Assembly (NCBI RefSeq): GCF_029936995.1
Contig: NZ_JAPYRE010000007.1
Span: 62,001 to 126,000 of the forward strand
DNA: 64,000 bases
Direction of reading: 5' to 3'
Origin: Henriciella sp.
Lineage (GTDB): Bacteria > Pseudomonadota > Alphaproteobacteria > Caulobacterales > Hyphomonadaceae
Shown here: positions 20,277-28,639 of the stretch, one piece after another
Layout of the letters: each line of letters starts with the position of its first letter
Numbering within the stretch: the stretch's first letter is position 1
The notes under the pieces: generated by a model
Told to the model about the DNA's origin: nothing
Databases searched by the model: none
What the model saw: the letters and a program-made list of their open reading frames with translations, nothing else
Program-made: the position numbers and the translations under genes

Positions 20277-21281
20277 TCAGCTGGCTGGCTGCCCCAGGAA
20301 TGGCGCGCAGGCCGTCTGCAGGACGCCTACCGCGGCGGCCGAGCCCATGCCGCCACCGGTATTGAATTCGAATGGCAGCAGCGGGCGCATATCGATACGT
20401 TCGAGAGCGGCCTCATGCGCGGGTCGCTTTGTCACATGACCCGGCAGGACATGCGCCACGGCTTTCGGATTGATGGCGTGGACGACACCGGCGGCTATGG
20501 TTGTGGCAAAACCGTCCAGGACGACCGGCACGGACTGGATGCGCGCGGCGAGGATAGCCCCGACACAGGCGGCAAGCTCACGCCCGCCAAGACAGCGGAG
20601 GGCTTCCAGCGGATCATCAAGATGCCCGCGATGTTTCTTGAGGGCTGCATTTACCAATTCAGTACGGGCCGCGCTGACTTCACGCGGTGTATGCGGGCCG
20701 GGACGAACCCAGTAATCCGGTGTTCCGCCATATAGCGCGCAGGCAACAGCCGCCGCCGATGTACCAATACCAGCGCCAAGAACCCCCAGGGCCAGGACAT
20801 CCGGCTGACCTTCCAGCGCTTCGAAACCATAGGCTATTGTCGCCGCACATTCACGCTCGGTCATGGCGGGAGACTCGGTGAAATCGGCTGTCGGCTGGTC
20901 AAGGGCAAGTTCGAAAATACGGATATTGGCCCCGACCTGTGTCGCGATCGCCGAGAGTGGTGCCTTGCCGCCACGCAGGGACTCGACCCGGGTTTTCGTG
21001 CTCGCATCGCTTGAGAGAGAAATCTTGTCGCCGACAATCCCGTGTGCGCCCGCAAACAGGGCCAGTGTCGCATTCTCTATGCGCGGCGGATAACGCCCCT
21101 GCCAGCGCGCCAGCCATTCGGCTGCCTCGCCCAAGCGGCCGAAATCGCCCTCACGCCCCATCTCGAGCAGGGCTTCACGTACGGATTTCGACGGTGCCTC
21201 GTCAGGCTCGACCCGGCGCATGGCCAGATCGCGAACATCATCGAATGGCGTTGCAGAAGACGCTGCGTCGCTCACTGGCAT
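20277..21281 (-). CDS. Divergent CobT-like nicotinate-nucleotide:base phosphoribosyltransferase
   Basis: The 334-residue protein aligns by eye along CobT: GRLGEAAEWLARWQGR near residue 48, LALFAGAHGI near 73, QPTADFTESPAM near 130, LGGRELAACVGAILAARIQSVPVVLDGFATT at 231-261, and a C-terminal glycine-rich segment. CobT transfers phosphoribose from nicotinate mononucleotide to dimethylbenzimidazole for the lower ligand of cobalamin. The two key motifs are altered. The usual GEMGIGNTT reads GVLGAGIGT near residue 166, and the usual RLGEGTGA reads FNTGGGMGS near 306. Both expected glutamates are therefore missing. No other cob gene is nearby. It may use another base or be inactive. Confidence 0.8.
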   Translation of the reverse strand: MPVSDAASSATPFDDVRDLAMRRVEPDEAPSKSVREALLEMGREGDFGRLGEAAEWLARWQGRYPPRIENATLALFAGAHGIVGDKISLSSDASTKTRVESLRGGKAPLSAIATQVGANIRIFELALDQPTADFTESPAMTERECAATIAYGFEALEGQPDVLALGVLGAGIGTSAAAVACALYGGTPDYWVRPGPHTPREVSAARTELVNAALKKHRGHLDDPLEALRCLGGRELAACVGAILAARIQSVPVVLDGFATTIAAGVVHAINPKAVAHVLPGHVTKRPAHEAALERIDMRPLLPFEFNTGGGMGSAAAVGVLQTACAPFLGQPAS

Positions 21282-21378
21282 ACCTCACACTTCAGAATTG
21301 GCGCAAAGCGCCTGAAACACCGATTGAAGTCAATGAAAGATTCGTGATTTTTTCCTATCAATACCATATTGAGCCCCT

Positions 21379-21603
21379 ATGCAGGAGAGCATGCAGAAAA
21401 GCGTGAAACCCATAGAGACCCCCTGCCGCAAGGTTTGCGCGGTGGACGGCCAGACCGGGCTGTGCCTGGGATGTGGCCGTACGCTGAAGGAAATCGGCGG
21501 ATGGTCAGGGCTGAGTGACACCGACCGCAGGACTGTCATGGAAGAGCTGGACGCGCGCATGGAACGGCTGAAGAAGCTCGGCAAACTCGGGCCTGCGGCA
21601 TGA
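21379..21603 (+). CDS. DUF1289 domain-containing small protein
   Basis: The 74-residue protein carries four cysteines in the order PCRKVCAVDGQTGLCLGCGRT, the defining DUF1289 pattern, then IGGWSGLSDTDRR and a charged helix. The cysteines suggest a bound metal or Fe-S cluster; no function is established that I can name with confidence. A second in-frame ATG is at 21391. Its stop overlaps the start of the retropepsin-like gene by 4 bases, so the two are translationally coupled. Confidence 0.88.
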   Translation: MQESMQKSVKPIETPCRKVCAVDGQTGLCLGCGRTLKEIGGWSGLSDTDRRTVMEELDARMERLKKLGKLGPAA

Positions 21604-22136
21604 GTGCGCGGATCATCTCGATGTTGCTGAGCGCCTGCGCAGTTGCAGGGGCCGTAGCTGTGTTTGTTGCCCCCGAACTCGAACGAGCCTCACAACAGGA
21701 GACATCGGACGCCCCTGCTGCGACCGTCAACACAGCGACCCCTGAAGCTGAAGATAAGAGCCGGTCACGACAGGCCGTCCTGTCAATCCGCGATGACGGC
21801 CATTACTGGGCCCGCACGCTGGTCAACGACAAGGCCAGTGTGGACTTCATGGTCGATACCGGCGCCAGCACAGTCGCCCTGACCCAGGAGGACGCGCGCA
21901 AGATGGGCTTCGATCCGGAGCGCCTCGACTATAAATGGGAGATACGCACGGCTGGTGGGGTAACTTATGGCGCAAGCGTCGTCATCGACTCCATCAAGAT
22001 CAACCAGGTTCACGTGAAGAAGGTCAATGCCATGGTCCTGCGTGAGGACCTCTCCCAGTCCCTGCTTGGCATGAGTTTCCTGCGTGAGCTCTATTCCTAC
22101 GAATTTCGTGGTGACCGGCTGATCATCCGGCAATAG
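21600..22136 (+). CDS. Retropepsin-like aspartic protease, TIGR02281/clan AA type, membrane-anchored
   Basis: The 178-residue protein has an N-terminal membrane helix (about residues 3-20), a linker, and a single retropepsin-like domain with the catalytic motif FMVDTGASTVALTQ near residue 82. The second conserved segment is MVLREDLSQSLLGMSFLREL near the C-terminus. It should work as a homodimer in the periplasm. The ATG overlaps the stop of the DUF1289 gene, a frequent sign of coupled expression. The 3' end overlaps the convergent TauE/SafE gene. Confidence 0.88.
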   Translation: MSARIISMLLSACAVAGAVAVFVAPELERASQQETSDAPAATVNTATPEAEDKSRSRQAVLSIRDDGHYWARTLVNDKASVDFMVDTGASTVALTQEDARKMGFDPERLDYKWEIRTAGGVTYGASVVIDSIKINQVHVKKVNAMVLREDLSQSLLGMSFLRELYSYEFRGDRLIIRQ

Positions 22137-22947
22137 TCTTCCAGATCATTCGCGCAGACACGACGACCAGAAGCACACCGAACAGCTTTCTGAGCAATGC
22201 CGCATCTAGCTTGTGCGCAAGGGCCGCACCGAGCGGCGCCATTGTGACAGTGAATGTCGAAATCAGGAGGAAGGCCGGGGCATTGACGTGGCCGATGGAA
22301 AACGGTGGAAGGCCATCGCGTCCGATGCCGTTCGCAACCGCCACCATGGCGCCGGGAAAACCGATAGCCACGCCGAAACCGGCTGCTGTTGCCACCGCCT
22401 GGTGGATCGGGCGGCCACAGACCGTCATCAGGCTGACCCCAAACGTGCCGCCACCAATGCCCATAATGGCCGACAGCGCGCCGAGCATACCTCCAAGGCC
22501 GATACGCGGTGTGCCCTTGGGAAGGTCCTCGGCCAGCTTCCAGGTCGGCCGGCCGAAATAGAGCTGCATGGCGAGGATGAGCAACATCGCACCGAAGAAG
22601 AAGGTCAGCCCGTCCTTGGAAACGAAGCCGGCGATGAGCTGGCCGAGGACGGCGCCGAGCATGATCCATGGCGCCCAGCCCCGAATGATCGCCCAGTCGA
22701 CCGCCCCGCGGCGGCTGTGCGCCATGACAGAGCGGACCGATGTCAGGATGATCGTCGCGAGTGAGGTTGCCACAGCGACATGCATGGCCGTTTCGCCATA
22801 GCCGAGCGCGGTGAACAGGAAATAGAGCACAGGGACGATAATCGCCCCGCCGCCAATGCCGAAGAGGCCTGCGGCCAGCCCGGCGACACCACCGGCAACG
22901 ATGAGCGAGACAATCAGGACGCCATACTGAGCGAGAAAATCAGCCAT
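22123..22947 (-). CDS. TauE/SafE-family membrane transporter
   Basis: The 274-residue polytopic protein begins with GGVAGLAAGLFGIGGGAIIVPVLYF. It carries the second half-repeat GGMLGALSAIMGIGGGTFGVSLM near residue 150, the internally duplicated glycine-rich motif of TauE/SafE exporters. Substrates of the family include sulfite, sulfoacetate and other sulfur or organic anions. It starts with a TGATG overlap on the stop of dusA, so it is cotranscribed with it. It lies outside the sulfur island at 29.6-38.2 kb. Confidence 0.88.
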   Translation of the reverse strand: MADFLAQYGVLIVSLIVAGGVAGLAAGLFGIGGGAIIVPVLYFLFTALGYGETAMHVAVATSLATIILTSVRSVMAHSRRGAVDWAIIRGWAPWIMLGAVLGQLIAGFVSKDGLTFFFGAMLLILAMQLYFGRPTWKLAEDLPKGTPRIGLGGMLGALSAIMGIGGGTFGVSLMTVCGRPIHQAVATAAGFGVAIGFPGAMVAVANGIGRDGLPPFSIGHVNAPAFLLISTFTVTMAPLGAALAHKLDAALLRKLFGVLLVVVSARMIWKTIAG

Positions 22948-23948
22948 CAGGCAGCTACAGCTTCAGGCGCAACATGCTCGAGCGCTTCATCAAGCACCTC
23001 AAGCCCTGCCCCGGTCTTCACCGCCTTTTCCGACAGGGTCCGCCGCCAGGCCCGCGCGCCCGGCTGGCCAGCAAAAAGGCCCAGCATATGACGCGTCATG
23101 GAAGACAGTTTCACACCGTTGTCGAGCTGCCTGGCCATGTACGGACGATAGGATGCAAGCGCGGCCAGGCAGTCTGACATCTCGATGGCATCATCCCCGG
23201 TCCCGGTCCCGATCAGCCTGTCAGCCCGCGTCAGCAGCCCCGGCGTCTGATAAGCGGCCCGTCCGAGCATGACACCATCGAACGTCTCCAGGTGAGCTTC
23301 GGCTTCCGCCATGGTCTTGATGCCGCCATTGAGGATAACGGAAAGGTCTGGACGCTCGGCCTTCAGGTCTGCAACAAGGCCATAATCAAGCGGCGGAATG
23401 TCCCGGTTCTCCTTCGGGCTGAGGCCGGAAAGCCAGGCCTTGCGGGCATGGACAGTAAACACCTCGCAGCCCGCATCAGCCACCTGATCGACAAAACCGA
23501 ACAGCGTCTCGCGCGGCGGGTCCTCATCAACGGCAACCCGGCACTTCACCGTGACCGGTATGGAAACCGCCTCGCGCATCGCCGTGACACATGCTGCGAC
23601 CGTCGCCGGCTCCTGCATCAAACAGGCCCCGAACCGGCCGGACTGCACCCGGTCGGACGGGCAGCCGCAATTGATATTGACCTCATCATAGCCGAACTCT
23701 TCCGCAATCCGGCTGGCCTCGGCCATCTTCTGCGGGTCGGAGCCGCCAAGCTGAAGCACCACCGGATGCTCGTCTTCACTGAACCCGATGAGACGCTCGC
23801 GATCGCCGTGGATCACCGCATCGGCCGTGACCATCTCCGTCCACAAGAGCGCCTGTTCCGACAGGGAACGATGGAACATCCGGCAATGACGGTCCGTCCA
23901 GTCCATCATAGGCGCAATGGAAAATCTATAGGGTTGATTTATATGCAT
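22947..23948 (-). CDS. dusA: tRNA-dihydrouridine synthase A, target of the element's insertion
   Basis: The 333-residue protein starts with MHINQPYRFSIAPMMDWTDRH, the DusA N-terminus. The catalytic cysteine lies in VNINCGCPSDRVQSG near residue 97, and the FMN and tRNA-binding segments follow (TVKCRVAVDE, FTVHARKAWLSGLSPKENR). It reduces uridines 20/20a in the D-loop using FMN and NADPH. A tyrosine integrase gene faces its start 110 bases away. The 5' end of dusA is a documented attachment site for a family of integrases, so the first codons and the promoter here may come from the inserted element. Confidence 0.95.
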   Translation of the reverse strand: MHINQPYRFSIAPMMDWTDRHCRMFHRSLSEQALLWTEMVTADAVIHGDRERLIGFSEDEHPVVLQLGGSDPQKMAEASRIAEEFGYDEVNINCGCPSDRVQSGRFGACLMQEPATVAACVTAMREAVSIPVTVKCRVAVDEDPPRETLFGFVDQVADAGCEVFTVHARKAWLSGLSPKENRDIPPLDYGLVADLKAERPDLSVILNGGIKTMAEAEAHLETFDGVMLGRAAYQTPGLLTRADRLIGTGTGDDAIEMSDCLAALASYRPYMARQLDNGVKLSSMTRHMLGLFAGQPGARAWRRTLSEKAVKTGAGLEVLDEALEHVAPEAVAA

Positions 23949-23950
23949 TT
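23905..23950. other. Probable left attachment junction at the dusA 5' end
   Basis: This stretch encodes the conserved SIAPMMDWTDRH codons of dusA and the last bases before the integrase leader region. Elements with dusA-type integrases recombine within these codons, leaving one copy here and another at the far end. I did not find a second copy in the window, so the right junction should lie beyond base 64000. The exact crossover base cannot be set. Confidence 0.55.
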
Positions 23951-23981
23951 TTTCAGTAACTTCAGTGGACTAAATCGAGAA

Positions 23982-24056
23982 CGTGTGCACTTTTTTGGAT
24001 GAATTTGCACACGATTGTACCGGTTTTGATCTCTCGGTGCACACGGAGCGCACACG
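23982..24056. repeat. Cluster of TGCACACG-type repeats beside the integrase start
   Basis: CGTGTGCA at 23982-23989 (inverted), TGCACACG at 24006-24013 and 24038-24045, and CGCACACG at 24049-24056 lie within 75 bases. They sit between the presumed attachment core and the integrase ATG. Spacing and orientation suit arm-type sites for integrase or an excision factor, or an autoregulatory operator. Function is inferred. Confidence 0.5.
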
Positions 24057-24058
24057 AA

Positions 24059-25114
24059 ATGGCGACGATTGTTAAACTTCCTTCCGGAAACTGGCGGGCC
24101 CAGGTCCGGCGTAATGGACGCTACGTGTCCAGGACCTTCAAACGCCGTCGTGACGCCGGACAGTGGACGGTCGACATGGAGCGGCGCATCGACCGCGGCG
24201 AAAGTGTCTCCAAAACCCGTCCCAGACATCTCAATACCCTTACCGATCTCGTCGACCTCCACATTGCGGACATGTACGACTCCCGCAAGCCCCTGCGTCG
24301 CTCGAAATCCTACTCGCTGAACAAACTCAAGCAGGATATCGGTCATATCCGGATTAACCAGATCGACCGGGAGACGATTGTCGATTTTGGACGCCATCGG
24401 TCTATTGAAGGCGCCGGTCCGTCGACCATTGGCATGGACATCTCCTATCTGAAAACCATTCTTCTTCATGCCAAGGCCGTTCACGGCGTTCACACACCCG
24501 TAGAAGAAGTCCAGCTTGCCAGGGTCGCTCTCAATCGGCTCGGGCTGATCGGCAAAAGCCGTGAGCGAGACCGTAGACCAACGCAGGAAGAACTGGATAA
24601 GCTGTTTGCATTTTTCGATGCCAACACTCGTTACTTGGCTCCGATGAGCCGGATCGTTCGTTTCGCTGTCGCAACGGCTATGCGCCAGTCCGAAATTTGC
24701 TCCTTCGAATGGGATGACGTGGATATGAGGCGGCGGATTGTAACCGTGCGCGATCGCAAAGATCCGAGACAGAAGGATGGCAATCATCAGAAAGTGCCAC
24801 TTGTGGACCTGACGGGATATGATGGCTGGGCCCTCATAAATGAGCAGCGCCGGCATAATAACAACATCGGACGGGTCTTCCCCTACAATCCCCGGACCGT
24901 CGGCACCGCTTTCCGCCGCGCCTGCGCCGACCTGGGAATTGACAATCTCCACTTCCACGACCTTCGTCACGAGGCGACAAGCCGTCTGTTCGAGGCTGGT
25001 CTGGAAATCCAGCAGGTCGCGCTCGTGACCGGGCACAAGGATTGGAAAATGCTGAAGCGATATACGCACCTCACGGCAGACTCGATTGTCGCTTTGGGGG
25101 ACAAAAGCTCTTAA
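24059..25114 (+). CDS. Tyrosine-type site-specific integrase of a dusA-targeting element
   Basis: The 351-residue protein has a short N-terminal arm-binding domain (KLPSGNWRAQVRRNGRYVSRTF) and a core-binding domain of roughly residues 60-160. The catalytic domain has Arg in ATAMRQSEICSFEWDD, His-x-x-Arg in FHDLRHEATSRLFEAG, His in VTGHKDWKMLKRY and nucleophile Tyr in KRYTHLT. All expected residues are present. The upstream start at 23999 is open, but residue 21 (ATG at 24059) begins the recognisable domain. Its location head to head with dusA, and the mobile cargo after it, mark it as the element's integrase. Confidence 0.93.
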   Translation: MATIVKLPSGNWRAQVRRNGRYVSRTFKRRRDAGQWTVDMERRIDRGESVSKTRPRHLNTLTDLVDLHIADMYDSRKPLRRSKSYSLNKLKQDIGHIRINQIDRETIVDFGRHRSIEGAGPSTIGMDISYLKTILLHAKAVHGVHTPVEEVQLARVALNRLGLIGKSRERDRRPTQEELDKLFAFFDANTRYLAPMSRIVRFAVATAMRQSEICSFEWDDVDMRRRIVTVRDRKDPRQKDGNHQKVPLVDLTGYDGWALINEQRRHNNNIGRVFPYNPRTVGTAFRRACADLGIDNLHFHDLRHEATSRLFEAGLEIQQVALVTGHKDWKMLKRYTHLTADSIVALGDKSS

Positions 25115-25762
25115 TCTCTGAAACGTACTAGCGTCATACGCAGTAGAGCAGCGGGACTAAGTGATAATAGATCATTCCCACTCGGCGGGCGGAGAGATTT
25201 TCTATTTAAAATCGAATACTTGAATAGATTCCTTGGAGTACTGCCACTGGTTTCGGCTAATCCCCCTAAACAAATTCGATTATACTCGCCGGTTCAAAAC
25301 AACGAACTTTCCTTATTTGGCTGCGCGCCTCGAACTCGATCATGATCTCTCGTTATCAGAAGATAAGAGGCAGGAATCTCGTCACATCAACCTCGATTGT
25401 CGACATTCCCAAGCGCATCGATCGCAACTATCCGAGCGACTTCTTCTTTCCAGATGGTGCAGACGGGACGGAACGCTAGGCGCCTGACGAAACCGCGACT
25501 GAAAATTTAAACGGTGGCGGTGATGATTACCATCAGAACCAGCCGATACCTTTATCACGTCCTTCTAAATGACCGCATTGCCGAGAATGTACACATTCTT
25601 TTGCCAAGGAAGCAGGCAGGCGTAACGATGATCAGAACAATGGACATCTTAAGTATCACGCCGACCAGCTCATCACGGTCTATATCCCGTTTGCCGCATT
25701 GACCAGGGCAGGTCGTTTTCCAAGATGCAAGGTACACGAGCAATGGACCTGCAGCAAAGTAT
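25115..25762. other. Gene-poor stretch after the integrase
   Basis: This 650-base stretch is less GC-rich than its surroundings and has no convincing gene. A 45-codon open frame at 25342-25479 (plus) has no recognisable family and no clear ribosome site. It may be a remnant of element DNA. I see no strong hairpin or repeat. Confidence 0.5.
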
Positions 25763-27091
25763 TCACGATCTAATTATCGATTTTGGAAGACTGATAACGG
25801 CCAAAAGCCCACCAGCTTGGCTGTGCATCAGCTCAAGATGCCCGTCCAATGCTTCGAGAGCGGTCTCTACAATTGAAAAACCGAGCCCCGTTCCCGTCTC
25901 ACTTGCGGAAGAACCACGTTCAAAACGCCTTCTCAACGTTTTACGCTTGTCTGGCGCAATGCCTGGACCGCTGTCTTCAATATGGATTTCGAAACGGCTT
26001 CCCGCACGACAGCGAATACTAACAGTCTGGCCATATCCCCCGTAGATAATCGCATTTTCAACGAGATTTCCGATGGCAAGCCTCAAAAGATCCGGGTCTA
26101 CGCACAGGCAATAGCTGCAAGGTTGCTTCATATTGAGAACGGCATCGCGCTGTTGAGCCAATGGATGCCAGTCGTCCAGGATTTCTCCCAAGAGGCTGTC
26201 CAGGCTGACTTCGCCTACGGGGGTATAGCTTTTTTTATCCTGTAGTCTCGCCAGTACAAGCAGCTGCCTGACCAGTCGGCCAGTTCGATCCACGGCCCTT
26301 GAAATTCGCACGAGCGCTGACCGTCGCATATCCGGGTCACTCGTGCGGGCCGCAACTTCAGCTTGGGCCTTCAGTCCCGCCAGCGGCGTCTGCAGTTCAT
26401 GTGCTGCATTGGCCACAAAATCCCGCTCGGACCTGCGAGCGGCTTCAAGCCGCGAGAAAAGCCGGTTCATGGCGTTCACCAAGGGTTCGATTTCCGCCGG
26501 AACCTTCCCAACAGCAATCTCGGCGGCATCATCGGCAGAGCGCTCCTCGATCGCCGCTGCAAGCCAGCGAACCGGGCGCAGTCCCCTCGCAATACTGAAC
26601 CAGATCATGACGCCCAGAAAAATCAGGCCTGCGATTGCCGGCAGCAATAGTCCGGCAAGCATGTCGCGCAACAACATCCGGCGCACGCGCAGCTTGTCCC
26701 CCACCATCACGCGAAGACCACGTTCAGTGTCAATATGTGTATATATGCGCCACCGCTCCTCTTCGATAACACGTTCACTGAAGCCGGATTCAACGACAGC
26801 AAGTGGACGCGTAGGAGCTCCGGCGGACCGCCCCACCAAGGCGCCATCAAGTGTCCAGATCTGACAGGAGAGTTGACGCGAATAGGAAGAGAGATCCTGA
26901 ACACCGGAGGCATCACGGCGCGGACCGAGATTGAGCGCGGCCACCATCCGCGCTGCTTCGAGAAGCCTGCTGTCGAGTACGTCCTGAACCTCCTCACGCG
27001 TCGAGACGATTGTCCAGGTTGCGGCGAGCGTCCAGACAAGCGTGGTGGCGAGGGTGACCAGTACGAAAAGCCGTCCCCTAAGTGACCTCAT
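25763..27091 (-). CDS. Sensor histidine kinase, QseC/PmrB-like
   Basis: The 442-residue protein has an N-terminal membrane helix (8-30), a periplasmic sensor of about 110 residues, a second helix (147-167) and a HAMP-like linker. The phosphoacceptor His231 is in NAAHELQTPLAGL. The ATPase domain has an N box (GNLVENAIIYG), DSGPGI and GTGLGFSIVE. It phosphorylates the response regulator whose stop it overlaps by 4 bases. The periplasmic domain has two cysteines, one at 76 in QLSCQIW and none obviously paired with it. The stimulus is unknown, but divergent thioredoxin and DsbA genes suggest envelope redox or metal stress. Confidence 0.93.
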   Translation of the reverse strand: MRSLRGRLFVLVTLATTLVWTLAATWTIVSTREEVQDVLDSRLLEAARMVAALNLGPRRDASGVQDLSSYSRQLSCQIWTLDGALVGRSAGAPTRPLAVVESGFSERVIEEERWRIYTHIDTERGLRVMVGDKLRVRRMLLRDMLAGLLLPAIAGLIFLGVMIWFSIARGLRPVRWLAAAIEERSADDAAEIAVGKVPAEIEPLVNAMNRLFSRLEAARRSERDFVANAAHELQTPLAGLKAQAEVAARTSDPDMRRSALVRISRAVDRTGRLVRQLLVLARLQDKKSYTPVGEVSLDSLLGEILDDWHPLAQQRDAVLNMKQPCSYCLCVDPDLLRLAIGNLVENAIIYGGYGQTVSIRCRAGSRFEIHIEDSGPGIAPDKRKTLRRRFERGSSASETGTGLGFSIVETALEALDGHLELMHSQAGGLLAVISLPKSIIRS

Positions 27092-27747
27092 GGTATAGCT
27101 ATCCTATAGCCCTGCCCCCGCACCGTCTCGACCCACTTGCGCCCAAGCTTCAATCGCAGGTGATGAATGTGGACCTCGACCGCGTTACTTTCGACTTCCT
27201 CCTGCCATCCATATATCCGGTCTTCCAGTTCGTGCCTGGAGAATACCTGGCCGGGGTGACCTGCAAGGGTTTGCAAAATCGCAAACTCGCGTCGCGAGAG
27301 CGGCACCAGAACACCATCGAGGCGTGCTTGCTTGCCGGCTTCGTCTATGAACAGACTGCCAACCTCGATGCCCGCTTCTGCACGCCCATGAGATCGGCGA
27401 AGCAGTGCTCGCAACCGCGCAGACAGTTCTGCCAGAGCGAAGGGCTTTCCAAGATAATCATCCGCACCGCTATCGAGACCGCTGATGCGTTCGTCGATCA
27501 GGTTTCGTGCCGTAAGAAGTAGTATCGGCAGCTCAACACCACGTTTCCGCCACTGCTTCAGAAGCTCAAGGCCTGAGCCGTCAGGCAAACCGATGTCAAG
27601 GATGATAGCATCATGACTGGAGGCCAGAACGGCCGCATCTGCCGCCTCACAGGTCCCAACAAGATCCACTTCAAAGCCATCAAGCTTTAGCCCTTCAACA
27701 AGGCCGTCCTGCAGAATTTCATCATCTTCAACAACGAGTAAGCGCAT
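27088..27747 (-). CDS. OmpR-family response regulator
   Basis: The protein has 219 residues. The receiver domain opens MRLLVVEDDEIL and contains the phosphoacceptor Asp51 in AIILDIGLPDGSG, the switch Thr in LLLTARNL and Lys in YLGKPF. The C-terminal winged helix carries the RRSHGRAE linker, LSRREFAIL and VEVHIHHLRLKLG signatures. ATGs also exist at 27750 and 27759; 27747 gives the best spacing to the GGA ribosome site. It is the first gene of the two-gene operon. The divergent region at 27772-27810 contains a binding box of the PmrA/QseB kind, so it probably regulates itself and the neighbouring redox genes. Confidence 0.93.
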   Translation of the reverse strand: MRLLVVEDDEILQDGLVEGLKLDGFEVDLVGTCEAADAAVLASSHDAIILDIGLPDGSGLELLKQWRKRGVELPILLLTARNLIDERISGLDSGADDYLGKPFALAELSARLRALLRRSHGRAEAGIEVGSLFIDEAGKQARLDGVLVPLSRREFAILQTLAGHPGQVFSRHELEDRIYGWQEEVESNAVEVHIHHLRLKLGRKWVETVRGQGYRIAIP

Positions 27748-27771
27748 CATGATTTCCAAGACTTCGTGGAC

Positions 27772-27810
27772 CTTAAAGCAGCCTTAAGGCGGGGATAAGC
27801 TCCCCTTAAG
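27772..27810. promoter_or_regulatory. PmrA/QseB-like box in the divergent promoter
   Basis: CTTAAA (27772-27777), five bases, CTTAAG (27783-27788) gives two hexamers one helical turn apart, the arrangement bound by PmrA/QseB-type regulators. A third CTTAAG (27805-27810) follows 22 bases after the second, exactly two turns. It lies between the response regulator and thioredoxin genes. Confidence 0.65.
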
Positions 27811-27832
27811 GACAGACGCAGATGGAGACCAT

Positions 27833-28639
27833 GTGACCGGTACTTTAAACATAGGCCCTTTCGTCCTGACGTATGACAGGCTCCTGGCACTTGGCCTGAT
27901 CCTGATATTGCTCGTACTTTCTGAATTCCTGTCGCGGCGCAGCAATAGCAAGCTGTCGACACATGTCTGGATAAGCCTACTTGTAGGTGTCGGCGTTGCG
28001 CGGCTCGCTTATGTGTTGCTCAACTGGTCCGCATTCGCTGTTGACCCCTGGACGATAGCAGCCATCTGGCAGGGTGGTTTTCTGCTCTGGCCGGGCGCAA
28101 TAGCGGCAGCTGGCGCGCTTTTGCTCTTCCAGGGGCTGCATCGCGCCAGCCTGATGCTGACAGCAGCAATTGCCGTTCTGGCACTGACCTTCAGCATTAC
28201 CAATGCGGCCTTGCTTGCCGCCGAGCCAAAACCGCTGCCGAAGGGCCTAACCGTAACCAGCCTGGACGGCAACCAAGTCAGTCTCGACACGTTGGAAAGC
28301 CAGCCATTCATTGTAAACCTCTGGGCGACATGGTGTCCTCCCTGCCAGCGGGAGATGCCCATGCTGGTCGATGTTGCTTCGACCTCGAGCGTGCCCATTC
28401 TTCTCGCCAACCAGGGAGAGACACTGGACACGATCCGGCGCTATCTCGACCGGAAGGGCTTCGATACCGGCGCTGTGTGGCGCGATCCCGATTACAGCCT
28501 ACAGTCCGTGACGGCTTCACCCGTCCTCCCAACGACCTTCTTCGTCGACCAGTCCGGCATGGTCACTCACATACACACCGGCGAAATCTCCCGCGCCGCA
28601 CTCAAGAAACAGATCAGGAAACTGGAGAAGACCCGATGA
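27833..28639 (+). CDS. Membrane-anchored thioredoxin-like (TlpA-type) protein with a polytopic N-terminus
   Basis: The 268-residue protein starts at a GTG with GGAG upstream at 27824. The N-terminal half has about four membrane helices (residues 15-33, 46-64, 80-100, 106-130), resembling the prolipoprotein-diacylglyceryl transferase-like segments that precede some thioredoxins. A periplasmic TlpA-type domain follows, with the redox motif WATWCPPCQRE (Cys168, Cys171) and the cis-Pro region SPVLPTTFFVD. It should reduce or transfer disulfides in the periplasm. The stop overlaps the DsbA-like gene by 4 bases, so the two proteins probably act as a pair. Confidence 0.88.
   Translation: MTGTLNIGPFVLTYDRLLALGLILILLVLSEFLSRRSNSKLSTHVWISLLVGVGVARLAYVLLNWSAFAVDPWTIAAIWQGGFLLWPGAIAAAGALLLFQGLHRASLMLTAAIAVLALTFSITNAALLAAEPKPLPKGLTVTSLDGNQVSLDTLESQPFIVNLWATWCPPCQREMPMLVDVASTSSVPILLANQGETLDTIRRYLDRKGFDTGAVWRDPDYSLQSVTASPVLPTTFFVDQSGMVTHIHTGEISRAALKKQIRKLEKTR

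Noticed and set aside
23939-25069. Minus-strand open frame over the integrase gene
   Set aside because: No family pattern; the plus-strand integrase has all catalytic residues.
25342-25479. 45-codon open frame on the plus strand
   Set aside because: No recognised domain or ribosome site; treated as noncoding.
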